This document shows positions 45,085 to 53,391 of a stretch of 64,000 nucleotides of DNA, piece by piece; position 1 is the first letter of the stretch; the number at the start of each line of letters is the position of its first letter. Below the pieces are notes generated by a model. The model worked only from the letters and a program-made list of their open reading frames with translations. It was not told where the DNA came from and did no database searches. The stretch spans positions 1 to 64,000 of the forward strand of contig CAADGV010000042.1 of assembly GCA_900696645.1 (NCBI GenBank), written 5' to 3'. The DNA comes from an uncultured Chlorobiota bacterium (GTDB lineage: Bacteria; Bacteroidota; Ignavibacteria; UBA10030; UBA6906). The position numbers and the translations under genes were made by a program.

Positions 45085-46296
45085 GTGAGCAATTTTGCAG
45101 CGAGTTCACTATATTTTTCGAAACCAATCCCGAAGGGAATCGTGATATCCGGTCAACAAACACAGGAATTAATTGAGCCGCGAGAGGTGGACGTGGTGGC
45201 TATTGAACGCGAGCTGGCTACACTCTGGAAAAGCGCCGCCGAAGGGGGCGATGATGCCGGCTCGGCACCGGTGATCCGTGCATGCGCCCTCAACTTCATT
45301 GTGGTAACGGAGGATGAGGGCGAGGTGGAAAACCTTGCGGCCATGGTCGGCGAGGTCACGGTCGAACACCCTGCGCGCATCTTTCTTGTCCGCATCGACC
45401 GGCAAGCCGACAAACCGGGGCTTGATTCCTGGATTTCCGCCCGATGCACGATACCGGTTCCCGGTGGGAAGCAGGTTTGCTGCGAGCAGATCACGCTGAC
45501 TGCCGCTGGCACTGATGTTCACAAAATTCCCAGCATTGTCACATCGTTGTTGGTTGCCGACGTACCCAGCGTGTTACTCTGGAAGCCTGCGGTGGACTCG
45601 AAAGACGCTGTACTGCATTCACTTCTTCGTGTTGTCAACAAGGTTATCATTGATTCCTCGGAGAATCTCACCCCTGATGCAAGTTTGTTTGAGTGGGAAA
45701 AGTTCGTCACCTCGCATGGCCAATACGCGACGTTCAGCGACCTTGCATGGACACATCTCACGGAATGGCGCTCAATCGTTGCGGGCGCATTCAATCCGCA
45801 GCAGATGCGCGCCGAGCTTTCCGCCATTAGCTTAGTGAAGATTGATTATTCATCCACCACCACGCCGCGTCACTCTGGCTTGAGTCAGGCGTTGTTGTTT
45901 GTGAGTTGGCTTGCCCAAAAACTGAATTGGACTCCCGTTTCGCGGCTTCGTGAGAGTAACCCCGGTCAATACTTCGGGAAATTCAGCAACTCAGGACGCG
46001 AGATCGATGTAGTTGTCAGTCCATCAACAGCCGCCAGTGATTCCCGAGGCGGCATGGAAGCTGTAGTTATTCAAACGCGGAGCAACCTGACGCTGAGGTT
46101 CGGAGCAACCGGGCAGGCGGGGTGTGTCCGATTCACGAAACACTCTGCCGCATCATCACCCGATGAAATGCTGACTGTGTTGAGAAAGAGAAGCGAGACA
46201 CTGTTGGTTGCCGAAGAACTCGAAGTAAACTTTCGCGATTCGGGATATGAAGCAGCGTTGCATATGTTCACTCAAAGCTGCACGCCACCGGCATGA
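45085..46296 (+). CDS. opcA: Glucose-6-phosphate dehydrogenase assembly protein OpcA
   Basis: 403 aa from GTG 45085 with AAGGA upstream. OpcA pattern: IRACALNFIVVTEDEGE, VEHPARIFLVRIDRQ, VTSLLVADVPSVLLWKPAVD and DLAWTHLTEWRSIVAGAF. OpcA activates glucose-6-phosphate dehydrogenase in cyanobacteria and actinobacteria, and is often next to zwf. Here zwf is not in the window; pgl follows with a 4-base overlap (ATGA), then glk, so the oxidative pentose phosphate context holds. Confidence 0.9.
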   Translation: MSNFAASSLYFSKPIPKGIVISGQQTQELIEPREVDVVAIERELATLWKSAAEGGDDAGSAPVIRACALNFIVVTEDEGEVENLAAMVGEVTVEHPARIFLVRIDRQADKPGLDSWISARCTIPVPGGKQVCCEQITLTAAGTDVHKIPSIVTSLLVADVPSVLLWKPAVDSKDAVLHSLLRVVNKVIIDSSENLTPDASLFEWEKFVTSHGQYATFSDLAWTHLTEWRSIVAGAFNPQQMRAELSAISLVKIDYSSTTTPRHSGLSQALLFVSWLAQKLNWTPVSRLRESNPGQYFGKFSNSGREIDVVVSPSTAASDSRGGMEAVVIQTRSNLTLRFGATGQAGCVRFTKHSAASSPDEMLTVLRKRSETLLVAEELEVNFRDSGYEAALHMFTQSCTPPA

Positions 46297-47030
46297 CTAC
46301 CCGTGTATTGCGCTTCGAAAGTGCAGAGGAACTTCATCACGCGTCGGCGGGCGCTATCATTCAGTTTCTGAATGAAGCGATTCGCGAATCAGGCAAAGGA
46401 ACATTGATGCTGAGCGGAGGATCGACTCCCGAGGCGGTGTATCGGCAGCTTGCCGCGGAAAACTTCCGGTCACAGCTTGACTGGGCCTCTGTGCATGTGT
46501 TCTGGGGGGATGAGCGATGTGTTCACCCGGCAGAAAAGGAAAGTAATTTTCGGATGGCGTACGAGGCGTTGTTGCAGCACGTTCCCATTCCCGGTCGAAA
46601 TATTCATCGCATTCAGGGTGAACTCTCACCAAAGATTGCCGCAGAAACATACGAGCAGCACATGAGAGAATTCTTTTCTCTAAAGAATGATGGGGTCCCG
46701 CGGTTCGATGTTACGTTGTTGGGATTGGGAGAGGACGGACACACGGCGTCATTGTTTCCTAAAACGACGATCTTGAACGAAACATCACGGCTCGTCGCGG
46801 ACGTATTTGTTCCAAAGCTTGATGCTCATCGCATCAGCGTGACCTATCCCGTGATCAACAACTCCGCAACGCTGATGTTCATTGTTACGGGCGCGGGCAA
46901 GGCAACAGTACTGCGTGATGTACGGGAAGGAGATGCGGACCGCTATCCGGCAGGGAAAATTCAACCGCGAAATGGAAATCTGTTTTGGTATATTGACAGG
47001 GATGCCGGATCGAAACTTCGCAGTCTGTAG
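46293..47030 (+). CDS. pgl: 6-phosphogluconolactonase
   Basis: 245 aa of the NagB/DevB type. Hydrolyses 6-phosphogluconolactone to 6-phosphogluconate. Visible: MLSGGSTPEAVYRQLAAENF, VHVFWGDERCVHPAEKESNF, then RFDVTLLGLGEDGHTASLFP, whose DGHTASLFP is the catalytic signature. Starts inside the opcA stop (ATGA) and precedes glk on the same strand. OpcA, Pgl and Glk together point to glucose entry into the oxidative pentose phosphate branch. Confidence 0.96.
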   Translation: MTTRVLRFESAEELHHASAGAIIQFLNEAIRESGKGTLMLSGGSTPEAVYRQLAAENFRSQLDWASVHVFWGDERCVHPAEKESNFRMAYEALLQHVPIPGRNIHRIQGELSPKIAAETYEQHMREFFSLKNDGVPRFDVTLLGLGEDGHTASLFPKTTILNETSRLVADVFVPKLDAHRISVTYPVINNSATLMFIVTGAGKATVLRDVREGDADRYPAGKIQPRNGNLFWYIDRDAGSKLRSL

Positions 47031-47072
47031 GTGTTGCAATCGAATGTCACACACACATCGAAAGAGAAAACC

Positions 47073-48053
47073 ATGATTCTGACCGGTGATATAGGGGGAA
47101 CGAAAACCAATCTCGCATGTTTCTCTGTCGAAAACGGCAAACTGAACCGCGGGCCCGTCAAGAGCTACGCGAGCAAACAATACTCTTCGCTGACGTTGAT
47201 CCTTAAAAGTTTCCAGCAAGAGATGTCGGCCGAGATTGATATGGCGGCGTTCGGAATCGCAGGGCCTGTCGTCAACGGCCGGTGCAACGCAACCAATCTT
47301 CCGTGGGTTGTGGATGCAAAAGACATTGCTTCGGCCTTCGGGTTGAAGCGGGCCGAATTGATCAACGATCTTGAAGCAACGGCATACGGCACGCTTCGTT
47401 TGCAGGAAAGCGACAAGCTGATGCTGAACGCGGGAATGCAACAACCGCGCGGAGCAATTGCCGTGATCGCGGCTGGAACAGGTTTGGGCGAAGGCGGACT
47501 TGTCTGGACGGGCTCACGCTATCAGGCGCTTCCCTCGGAAGGCGGGCATACGGACTTTGCTCCGCGCAACGAGATGGAGATAGAGCTTCTTCGATTCCTT
47601 CTCAAAAAGTACAAACGTGTTAGCTACGAGCGTGTGATTTCGGGAATGGGCATCGAGAATCTCTACCGCTTCTTCCAAACACAAGTTGGCTATACCGAAC
47701 CGGCGTGGCTTGCAAATGACATTGCTTCCGGCGATTCTGCGGCGGCGATTTCTTCGGCAGGAATTGCCGGGAAGGATGAAGCTTGCGCGAAAGCAATGGA
47801 CTTATTCGTCTCACTCTACGCCGCCGAGGCAGCAAACCTCGGGCTCAAACTTCTCTCGACCGGAGGATTGTTCATCGGAGGCGGCATCGCCCCCAAGATA
47901 CTGCCGTTGCTTCAGCAATCGACCTTCATTGATTCGTTCACATCGAAGGGACGTTTGTCCGGCGTTCTGAAGAATATGCCTGTTCACGTTATACTGAACG
48001 ATACAATCGCCCTCTACGGCGCCGCACACTATGCATTGACAATGAATGAGTAA
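47073..48053 (+). CDS. glk: Glucokinase
   Basis: 326 aa from ATG 47073 (GAGAAA upstream; an earlier TTG at 47031 would add a non-conserved leader). Proteobacterial-type Glk: ATP motif LTGDIGGTKTNLACFSVENG, FGIAGPVVNGRCNATNLPWV, LINDLEATAYG, IAAGTGLGEGGLVW, and LPSEGGHTDFAPRNEMEIEL where the Glu and His are sugar contacts. It phosphorylates glucose with ATP. Its end overlaps moaD by 8 bases, so the sugar genes and the molybdopterin genes share one transcript. Confidence 0.95.
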   Translation: MILTGDIGGTKTNLACFSVENGKLNRGPVKSYASKQYSSLTLILKSFQQEMSAEIDMAAFGIAGPVVNGRCNATNLPWVVDAKDIASAFGLKRAELINDLEATAYGTLRLQESDKLMLNAGMQQPRGAIAVIAAGTGLGEGGLVWTGSRYQALPSEGGHTDFAPRNEMEIELLRFLLKKYKRVSYERVISGMGIENLYRFFQTQVGYTEPAWLANDIASGDSAAAISSAGIAGKDEACAKAMDLFVSLYAAEAANLGLKLLSTGGLFIGGGIAPKILPLLQQSTFIDSFTSKGRLSGVLKNMPVHVILNDTIALYGAAHYALTMNE

Positions 48054-48306
48054 TCGGATGGTACGAGTCACAGTAAAGATGTTCGGTCCGCTGAAGGATA
48101 TTGTTCAGAAGGATGAAATGCTGCTCGACGTGCCGCCGCCGCATACGGGAGATGCCGCGTTTGATCTCCTTGCGGGGCAGTTGCCTGCGTTGCAACAGTG
48201 GCGCAAAAGCGTTCGACTTGCGGTCAATCTCGAATACGTATCATTCGAGCACGTTGTGAAAGAGAATGATGAAATCAGCTTCATTCCACCTGTAAGCGGA
48301 GGATGA
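48046..48306 (+). CDS. moaD: Molybdopterin synthase sulfur-carrier subunit
   Basis: 86 aa, ubiquitin-like. Ends PPVSGG, the Gly-Gly that carries the thiocarboxylate. Start ATG 48046 overlaps glk; ATG 48058 is an alternative. Works with MoaE, whose gene begins immediately after the stop, to turn precursor Z (cyclic pyranopterin monophosphate) into molybdopterin. Confidence 0.9.
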   Translation: MSNRMVRVTVKMFGPLKDIVQKDEMLLDVPPPHTGDAAFDLLAGQLPALQQWRKSVRLAVNLEYVSFEHVVKENDEISFIPPVSGG

Positions 48307-48747
48307 ATGGTTTCTGTTACGTCAAATCCCATTGATGTTTCTGCAATTCTTGCTGCTATTCAATCTCCTCAGGCTGGCGGTATCGATTGCTTCATCGGCA
48401 CGGTGCGCAATCATGCCCACGGCAAACGGGTGAAGGGACTGGAATACACGGCGTATGTGCCGATGGCGGAGAAGATGATGGCGGAGATTGAACGAGAGCT
48501 CAGAAACACATGGACTCTTCACAATGTTACGCTTGTGCATCGCATCGGCAGTCTGCATGTCGGAGATGTCGCTGTTATCACGGCAGTTTCCGCCTCTCAC
48601 CGCGCTGAAGCATTTGAAGCCTGCCGCTATGCAATTGACCGCATCAAGGAGATTGTGCCGATCTGGAAAAAGGAAATCTATGAAGAGGGACAAACGTGGG
48701 TAGTCGGCCAGCATGACGTCGATTATATGGGGGGAGGAAAAGAGTGA
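48307..48747 (+). CDS. moaE: Molybdopterin synthase catalytic subunit
   Basis: 146 aa. Family pattern: GGIDCFIGTVRNHAHGKRVK, EYTAYVPMAEKMMAEIEREL, VHRIGSLHVGDVAVITAVSA and SHRAEAFEACRYAIDRIKE, with catalytic lysines in VPIWKKEIYEEG. Starts directly after moaD and overlaps moaA by 4 bases. Confidence 0.96.
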   Translation: MVSVTSNPIDVSAILAAIQSPQAGGIDCFIGTVRNHAHGKRVKGLEYTAYVPMAEKMMAEIERELRNTWTLHNVTLVHRIGSLHVGDVAVITAVSASHRAEAFEACRYAIDRIKEIVPIWKKEIYEEGQTWVVGQHDVDYMGGGKE

Positions 48748-49736
48748 GCCGCCGTCTTGTTGACACCCTCGGCCGCGTTGTCACGAATCTCCGCATCTCC
48801 GTTACAGATAGATGCAATTTCCGCTGTTCGTATTGCATGCCCGAAGAGGGGATGGAGTGGCTGAAGCGGAACCAACTTCTGACCTACGAAGAAATAACGC
48901 GTCTCGCCCGCATCTTCGCCTCCCTCAGCATTTACAAAATCCGCCTCACGGGCGGCGAGCCGTTGATGCGTAAAGAGTTGTGGCAGCTTGTTGCGATGCT
49001 GAAAAAGATCGACGGCATTCGCGACATTGCGCTGACAACCAACGGATATTTCCTTGCAGAACAGGCGCAGCGCCTTGCAGACTCAGGCCTTGATCGTATC
49101 AACATAAGCCTCGATTCACTTGATCCTTTGCTGTTTGCCGATCTCACTCGACGTGATTATTTTAGAAGAACATGGGAAGGAATTGAAGCAGCCGAAAAGG
49201 CCGGCATCCATCCCATAAAACTCAACGTCGTGTTGGTTCGAGGCGTGAACGACGGCGAGATTCTGAACTTTGCCGAACTTGCACGAAAACGCCCGTATGT
49301 TATCCGTTTTATCGAATTCATGCCGATCGGCAAGGACGATGGCTGGGTATTGGACAAAGTTGTATCAACACGTGAAATTCTTCAAACAATCAACTCATAT
49401 CGCCCTCTCGTTCCTCTTCCTCACGTCAATGGAAAGGCTCCGGCGGACAGATACATGTTCGCAGATGGCAAAGGAGAAATCGGATTCATCAGTTCGGTCA
49501 GTCAGCCGTTTTGCGGCGATTGCGACCGTGTTCGCGTAACGAGCGACGGGAAATTCCGTACGTGCCTCTTCTCTCTTACGGAAACCGATTTGCGGGCGAT
49601 GCTTCGCGGAGGAACAAGCGATGAGGAGATCGCCGAAGCGTTGGTGAATGCCGTCTCGAAAAAGGAGGAAGGACATCTTATCAACCGTCCGGAATTCATC
49701 CGCCCCGAACGAACGATGAGTCAGATCGGGGGATAA
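48744..49736 (+). CDS. moaA: GTP 3',8-cyclase MoaA (radical SAM)
   Basis: 330 aa from GTG 48744, overlapping moaE. Radical-SAM cluster motif CNFRCSYC within SVTDRCNFRCSYCMPEEGM; the second cluster is in FCGDCDRVRVTSDGKFRTC. The C-terminus ERTMSQIGG carries the Gly-Gly needed for the reaction. Starts molybdenum-cofactor synthesis from GTP. Last of the opcA-pgl-glk-moaDEA run. A molybdoenzyme is implied in the genome, though none is in this window. Confidence 0.97.
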   Translation: MSRRLVDTLGRVVTNLRISVTDRCNFRCSYCMPEEGMEWLKRNQLLTYEEITRLARIFASLSIYKIRLTGGEPLMRKELWQLVAMLKKIDGIRDIALTTNGYFLAEQAQRLADSGLDRINISLDSLDPLLFADLTRRDYFRRTWEGIEAAEKAGIHPIKLNVVLVRGVNDGEILNFAELARKRPYVIRFIEFMPIGKDDGWVLDKVVSTREILQTINSYRPLVPLPHVNGKAPADRYMFADGKGEIGFISSVSQPFCGDCDRVRVTSDGKFRTCLFSLTETDLRAMLRGGTSDEEIAEALVNAVSKKEEGHLINRPEFIRPERTMSQIGG

Positions 49737-49813
49737 ATCAGAAATCAAAAGCCAGGGTTGCTTCTGCAAAGAAGGAATAGTGTCATAACAATGAACGCAG
49801 CAAAGGGTCACGT

Positions 49814-50003
49814 ATGGAATCTGCAAGCGTAAAGGAGGAAGCGAAACGCCTTATTGACAACCTTTCCGAGAACACAACCTGGGATGATCTGATGTATGAA
49901 ATCTATGTTCGACAGACTGTTGAAGCCGGCCCTCGCCGACAGCCTTGCAGGCCGAACCTCCCGGGTTGAAGAAGTCCGTGCCAAATTCAAACTCCCGCAA
50001 TGA
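49814..50003 (+). pseudogene. Decayed antitoxin (type II TA, short helical family) with a frameshift
   Basis: ATG 49814 opens VKEEAKRLIDNLSENTTWDD followed by LMYEIYVRQTVEAG, the usual pattern of a small chromosomal antitoxin. One extra C in the CCC run at 49930-49932 (GGCCCTC) derails it into a stop at 49967-49969. Without that base it reads on as LADSLAGRTSRVEEVRAKF, then KLPQ and TGA at 50001-50003, a normal antitoxin end. The stop overlaps the toxin ATG in ATGA fashion. Broken in this sequence, or a sequencing error. Its ribosome site is poor. Confidence 0.75.
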
Positions 50004-50068
50004 CGATTCATTGGACTGCCACCGCGGAGAGCCACCTTCAGGGGATTCACGACTACCAGATTCGCTAA
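50000..50068 (+). pseudogene. Truncated ParE/RelE-type toxin remnant
   Basis: ATG 50000 overlaps the intact-frame antitoxin stop. It codes MTIHWTATAESHLQGIHDY then QIR and TAA at 50066-50068, the first ~20 residues of a ParE-like toxin (IHWT start, HDY helix) and nothing more. The remaining ~75 residues are missing, because the next gene begins 20 bases later. The toxin is therefore dead, which fits the damaged antitoxin. The 352-base gap 49737-50088 holds nothing else I can support. Confidence 0.7.
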
Positions 50069-50088
50069 CTCATCGAAGAAATAGCGAC

Positions 50089-50769
50089 ATGCAGCGGTTC
50101 AATGTTATCCCTCTCGATTTTCAGAACCTGCCGGAAGAAGAGCAACTCCTCCGTGCAAAAGAGTTTCTCGATCTTTGCCGGCGCCGTAGATCCGTGCGGG
50201 AGTTTTCAGACACGGCTGTCTCCCGCGAACTGATTGAGACCATTATTGCTACTGCGGGCACGGCTCCTTCCGGCGCCAACAAGCAGCCGTGGAAGTTTGT
50301 GTTGGTGGACGATCCGAAACTCAAACGCGAGATTCGCATTGCGGCGGAGAAGGAAGAAAAAGAAAGCTACGAACACCGGATGCCGCAGGATTGGCTCGAC
50401 GACCTTGAACCGCTCGGCACGGATTGGCACAAGGAGTTTCTTGAAGCGGCTCCGTATCTGATTGTCGTTTTCCGGGAGAAATACCGTCTTGAAGACGGCA
50501 AGCAGAAGAAGAACTATTACGTTGATGAGTCTGTCGGAATTGCGTGCGGGTTTCTGTTGGCGGCTATTCACAACGCCGGATTAGCCTCGCTTACGCACAC
50601 ACCAAGCCCGATGAATTTTCTGCGCGACATTTTGCAGCGGCCTGCAAATGAAGTTCCCTATCTCCTCATCCCGGTTGGCTATCCGAAGCAGGGAACATTG
50701 GTGCCGGATATTCAGAGAAAAACACTTGATGAGATTCTCATAAGAAAGATTCTCAACACCCCGGGCTGA
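50089..50769 (+). CDS. Nitroreductase-fold flavoprotein, iodotyrosine-deiodinase-like
   Basis: 226 aa from ATG 50089. FMN/nitroreductase start RRRRSVREFSDTAV and TAGTAPSGANKQPWKFVLVD. The body follows iodotyrosine deiodinase closely: YRLEDGKQKKNYYVDESVGI, LLAAIHNAGLASLTHTP and LLIPVGYPKQGTLVPDIQRK. Glu90, Tyr94 and Lys115 are placed as the Glu-Tyr-Lys substrate triad of human IYD (same spacings of 4 and 21). IYD homologues remove halogen from halotyrosines using reduced FMN. A dehalogenase role is inferred; other substrates are possible. It stands apart from the TA remnant upstream. Confidence 0.85.
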   Translation: MQRFNVIPLDFQNLPEEEQLLRAKEFLDLCRRRRSVREFSDTAVSRELIETIIATAGTAPSGANKQPWKFVLVDDPKLKREIRIAAEKEEKESYEHRMPQDWLDDLEPLGTDWHKEFLEAAPYLIVVFREKYRLEDGKQKKNYYVDESVGIACGFLLAAIHNAGLASLTHTPSPMNFLRDILQRPANEVPYLLIPVGYPKQGTLVPDIQRKTLDEILIRKILNTPG

Positions 50770-50870
50770 GTGTTTCGAAAGAGCGTCGGCTAACAGATTA
50801 TCAAAGTTTGTCGAAGGAGGCTGACATCTAAGTTTTAGCCTTTATTAAGGCTCACATCGGGCCGGATTGT

Positions 50871-51776
50871 TCACTTGGATGACACAAAATCACTCTTCCT
50901 TTTCAACAGCTGTCCCGCCTTCCACTCCGATACCGAAAACCAATACGGTGCAGCGGAAGTCTGTACGTCGTACTTGTTGTCGGGTCGCTTGTAGAAGCGA
51001 AGCTGTGTGCCATTCACCTCAATCATACCCGCAAGATCCTTCGCTGTTGTTTGCGGCGTTGAAATGAACTCGTCGGTTTGGAAGTTGGAAAGATAGTTCA
51101 GAAAGTTTGTTACAGCTGAACCGACGGAATCTTTGCCGATTGCCCAGTTCACGGTGTCTTTTCTCACAAGAGCAAATGTCGTATCAGCCGGGCCGCGCTT
51201 CGCAGGATAAAGGAACTTCACTTCGTTGATCGTGTTCTGATCGGCTTTGAAAATCGTCTTGTCGCGCCAGTTGTCGGTTTCCCTGATGAATATCGGGCCG
51301 AGTGTGCCGCTTACCGTGTACACTTCGTTCGAGCCTTCCTTGCGGGCGTAGGTTTCCGTCCAGTTGCTGGACGGCTTTCCGATTCTCAGCGAGGCAACGG
51401 CATTGTTGTTCGCGAAGATTTTCACAAGAGTGCCCGCAGAATCCACAGCATACAGACTTTGCTTTTCGGGATTTGTTGAGATGAGGCCGGTGACACTCAG
51501 CTCTTTCCCTTTTCCGACTGCTGCGGTCACGGCGGTTTCATCGGCGGGATAGGTGGAGGGCGAAGTCAACATCCATTTGCCCGCCTGTTTTTCAAGCACG
51601 ATGGTGTTGCCGTTGGCGAAAATCTCCAGCTTGTCAACAGAGGCCGAGTCGTATTTTACCAGCGGGTCGCCGACAGACGACGCCCGGCTTTGCTCGCCTT
51701 CCTGTTGAAGAACGAGATACGTACCGATTGCAAGCAGAACCAGAATGCCAAGCAAAATTGTTGAGTTACGTTTCAT
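50871..51776 (-). CDS. DUF4340 protein of the Gld-like ABC unit
   Basis: 301 aa with one N-terminal membrane segment (STILLGILVLLAIGTYLVL). The rest is two beta-rich repeats: VDKLEIFANGNTIVLEKQAG KWMLTSP and later INEVKFLYPAKRG, with LRIGKPSSNWTETYARK and VYTVSGTLG between, as in DUF4340. Such proteins follow GldG-like genes in many genomes. AAAGGAA precedes the start; 21 bases after the GldG-like stop. Function unknown; probably a periplasmic partner of the transporter. Confidence 0.87.
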   Translation of the reverse strand: MKRNSTILLGILVLLAIGTYLVLQQEGEQSRASSVGDPLVKYDSASVDKLEIFANGNTIVLEKQAGKWMLTSPSTYPADETAVTAAVGKGKELSVTGLISTNPEKQSLYAVDSAGTLVKIFANNNAVASLRIGKPSSNWTETYARKEGSNEVYTVSGTLGPIFIRETDNWRDKTIFKADQNTINEVKFLYPAKRGPADTTFALVRKDTVNWAIGKDSVGSAVTNFLNYLSNFQTDEFISTPQTTAKDLAGMIEVNGTQLRFYKRPDNKYDVQTSAAPYWFSVSEWKAGQLLKRKSDFVSSK

Positions 51777-51797
51777 GTTCCTTTCCCGCTTCGGAGT

Positions 51798-53384
51798 TCA
51801 GAATGTTGATGTTTCCAATGCCTTCTTCTTTGCTTTCCTCATCTGCCACCGCAACAAGCCGTAGCCCAGAACAAGAAGCGGCGGAAGAATCATGTTACCG
51901 AATTTGTACATCTTCTTCGAGCCGTCCGAGACTTGTTCAAGCGGCGGCAGGGAAACATCCTTTGAACGGATTGTGATAAGCCCGGCATCATCAACGAGAT
52001 AGTCGATCATATTGGCAAAGAAATTCAGATTATCGCGCCCGCCGAGAAACTGATCCTTCGCAAAATCACCATCACCAACAAGAATGATGCGCGTGTCGGA
52101 ACTCCGGTCAAGTTTGTTCCCCGGTTGCGGAATCACCTCGTCGCTTGTGTCGTGCGGGATCGGTTTGCCGGAATAGAAACTTGTGAATTGTCCGCTCACA
52201 ACGGCGGCAAGGGGAATGCCGGACTCGGTGAACATATCCTGCGTGTATCGCGCCATCGGATCGAAGTAGAAGACTTGAGTCTGCCGTCCGCTTTGCTTCG
52301 AGGAACGGATCAGAATTTCCCCCTTCAATCCCCGTGAGGCAAGATTGGTAGTGTCGATTGAACTAACGAAGAACAACACAATGCTCTGCAGATTCTTGAC
52401 GATCGTATTGTCTTTGCTCACGTCGCTTGCGATGGGGATGTAGGGAAACTGTACCTGACTTTGAATCGAGAACCCGCCTTGCTGTTGCACGATATTGATG
52501 GGGGCACATTGTACATCACGCACAAGATCGGGATTGATGCGCAACCCGTAATGCTCCAGCATATCTTCCAATTTCAAGTCAAGCGTCCGGCCGAATTGCT
52601 GCTGGAGATTTGCGTCCACTTTGTTCAGGAGGAAGGCAACCTTTCCCCCGCGCATGATGTACTGATCAATCTGATATTTCGTCTGTTCCGAAAACGCATT
52701 CTGCGGAGCCATCACAATCAGCGCTGCCACATCGTGGCCGACCGGCCCTTTACCGACATCCGCAGTTTCGACGGTGTATTGGCGGGAGAGCAGTTGCTGT
52801 GCGCGCGATAATTCCTGCAACGACGGTTCGCCTTGTCCCGTCAGAAAGGCGATCTTCTTCTGTGATTTCGATGTGAGTCGTTTGATCGTGCTGCTCAAGT
52901 CGTACTCAAGTGTCGAAGTGTTCTGGATAACCGGAATGACTTCTTTCTTATCCTCAAACAGCAACACCATTCCCATGTATCCGCGCTTCACTTCCAGCTT
53001 GTCGTCATTGATCACCTGGACTTGTACAGGCTGAATGCCCTGCTGTTGGGCTTCTTGTTCCCCTTTTTCGCCCGAGGGATCAATAAACTCGAACTGCAGA
53101 TTGCCCTGCGAGTATGCTTTATATTCATTCAATTGATCGAGAACCGTCCGTCGAACGTTGTTGTATGGCGGCGGCAGGTCCTCTGTGAAGTACGCCTTCA
53201 CCGTCAGCCTGTCGTCGAGTGATTTGACGAGGTTCTTACTTGCGTCGGAGAGTGTGTAGAGGTTGTTCTTCGTGAAATCCAATCTTCCGAACATTCTGAT
53301 TGAAATAACGTTCACCAGAATGAGAATGACGGCAACGATGCCGACCCTCATCAACGTTTGCGATTTGAGACTCTTGTTTGACAT
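51798..53384 (-). CDS. GldG-like membrane protein of an ABC transporter
   Basis: About 528 aa from ATG 53384 (AGGA before it; ATG 53390 also in frame). One N-terminal anchor (GIVAVILILVNVISIRMFGR), then the Gldg-family start FTKNNLYTLSDASKNLVKSL and RLTVKAYFTEDLPPPYNNVR. A large exported domain follows (KIAFLTGQGEPSLQELSRAQ; GGKVAFLLNKVD), and a final membrane segment (ILPPLLVLGYGLLRWQMRK). In flavobacteria GldG works with GldA and GldF in gliding; in other FCB bacteria this trio is common without proven gliding, so motility is not claimed. Confidence 0.88.
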   Translation of the reverse strand: MSNKSLKSQTLMRVGIVAVILILVNVISIRMFGRLDFTKNNLYTLSDASKNLVKSLDDRLTVKAYFTEDLPPPYNNVRRTVLDQLNEYKAYSQGNLQFEFIDPSGEKGEQEAQQQGIQPVQVQVINDDKLEVKRGYMGMVLLFEDKKEVIPVIQNTSTLEYDLSSTIKRLTSKSQKKIAFLTGQGEPSLQELSRAQQLLSRQYTVETADVGKGPVGHDVAALIVMAPQNAFSEQTKYQIDQYIMRGGKVAFLLNKVDANLQQQFGRTLDLKLEDMLEHYGLRINPDLVRDVQCAPINIVQQQGGFSIQSQVQFPYIPIASDVSKDNTIVKNLQSIVLFFVSSIDTTNLASRGLKGEILIRSSKQSGRQTQVFYFDPMARYTQDMFTESGIPLAAVVSGQFTSFYSGKPIPHDTSDEVIPQPGNKLDRSSDTRIILVGDGDFAKDQFLGGRDNLNFFANMIDYLVDDAGLITIRSKDVSLPPLEQVSDGSKKMYKFGNMILPPLLVLGYGLLRWQMRKAKKKALETSTF

Positions 53385-53391
53385 GACCATC

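Noticed and set aside
50837-50852. Small inverted repeat AGCCTT/AAGGCT between the flavoprotein and DUF4340 genes
   Set aside because: Six-base stem without a T-tract on either strand; too weak to call a terminator.
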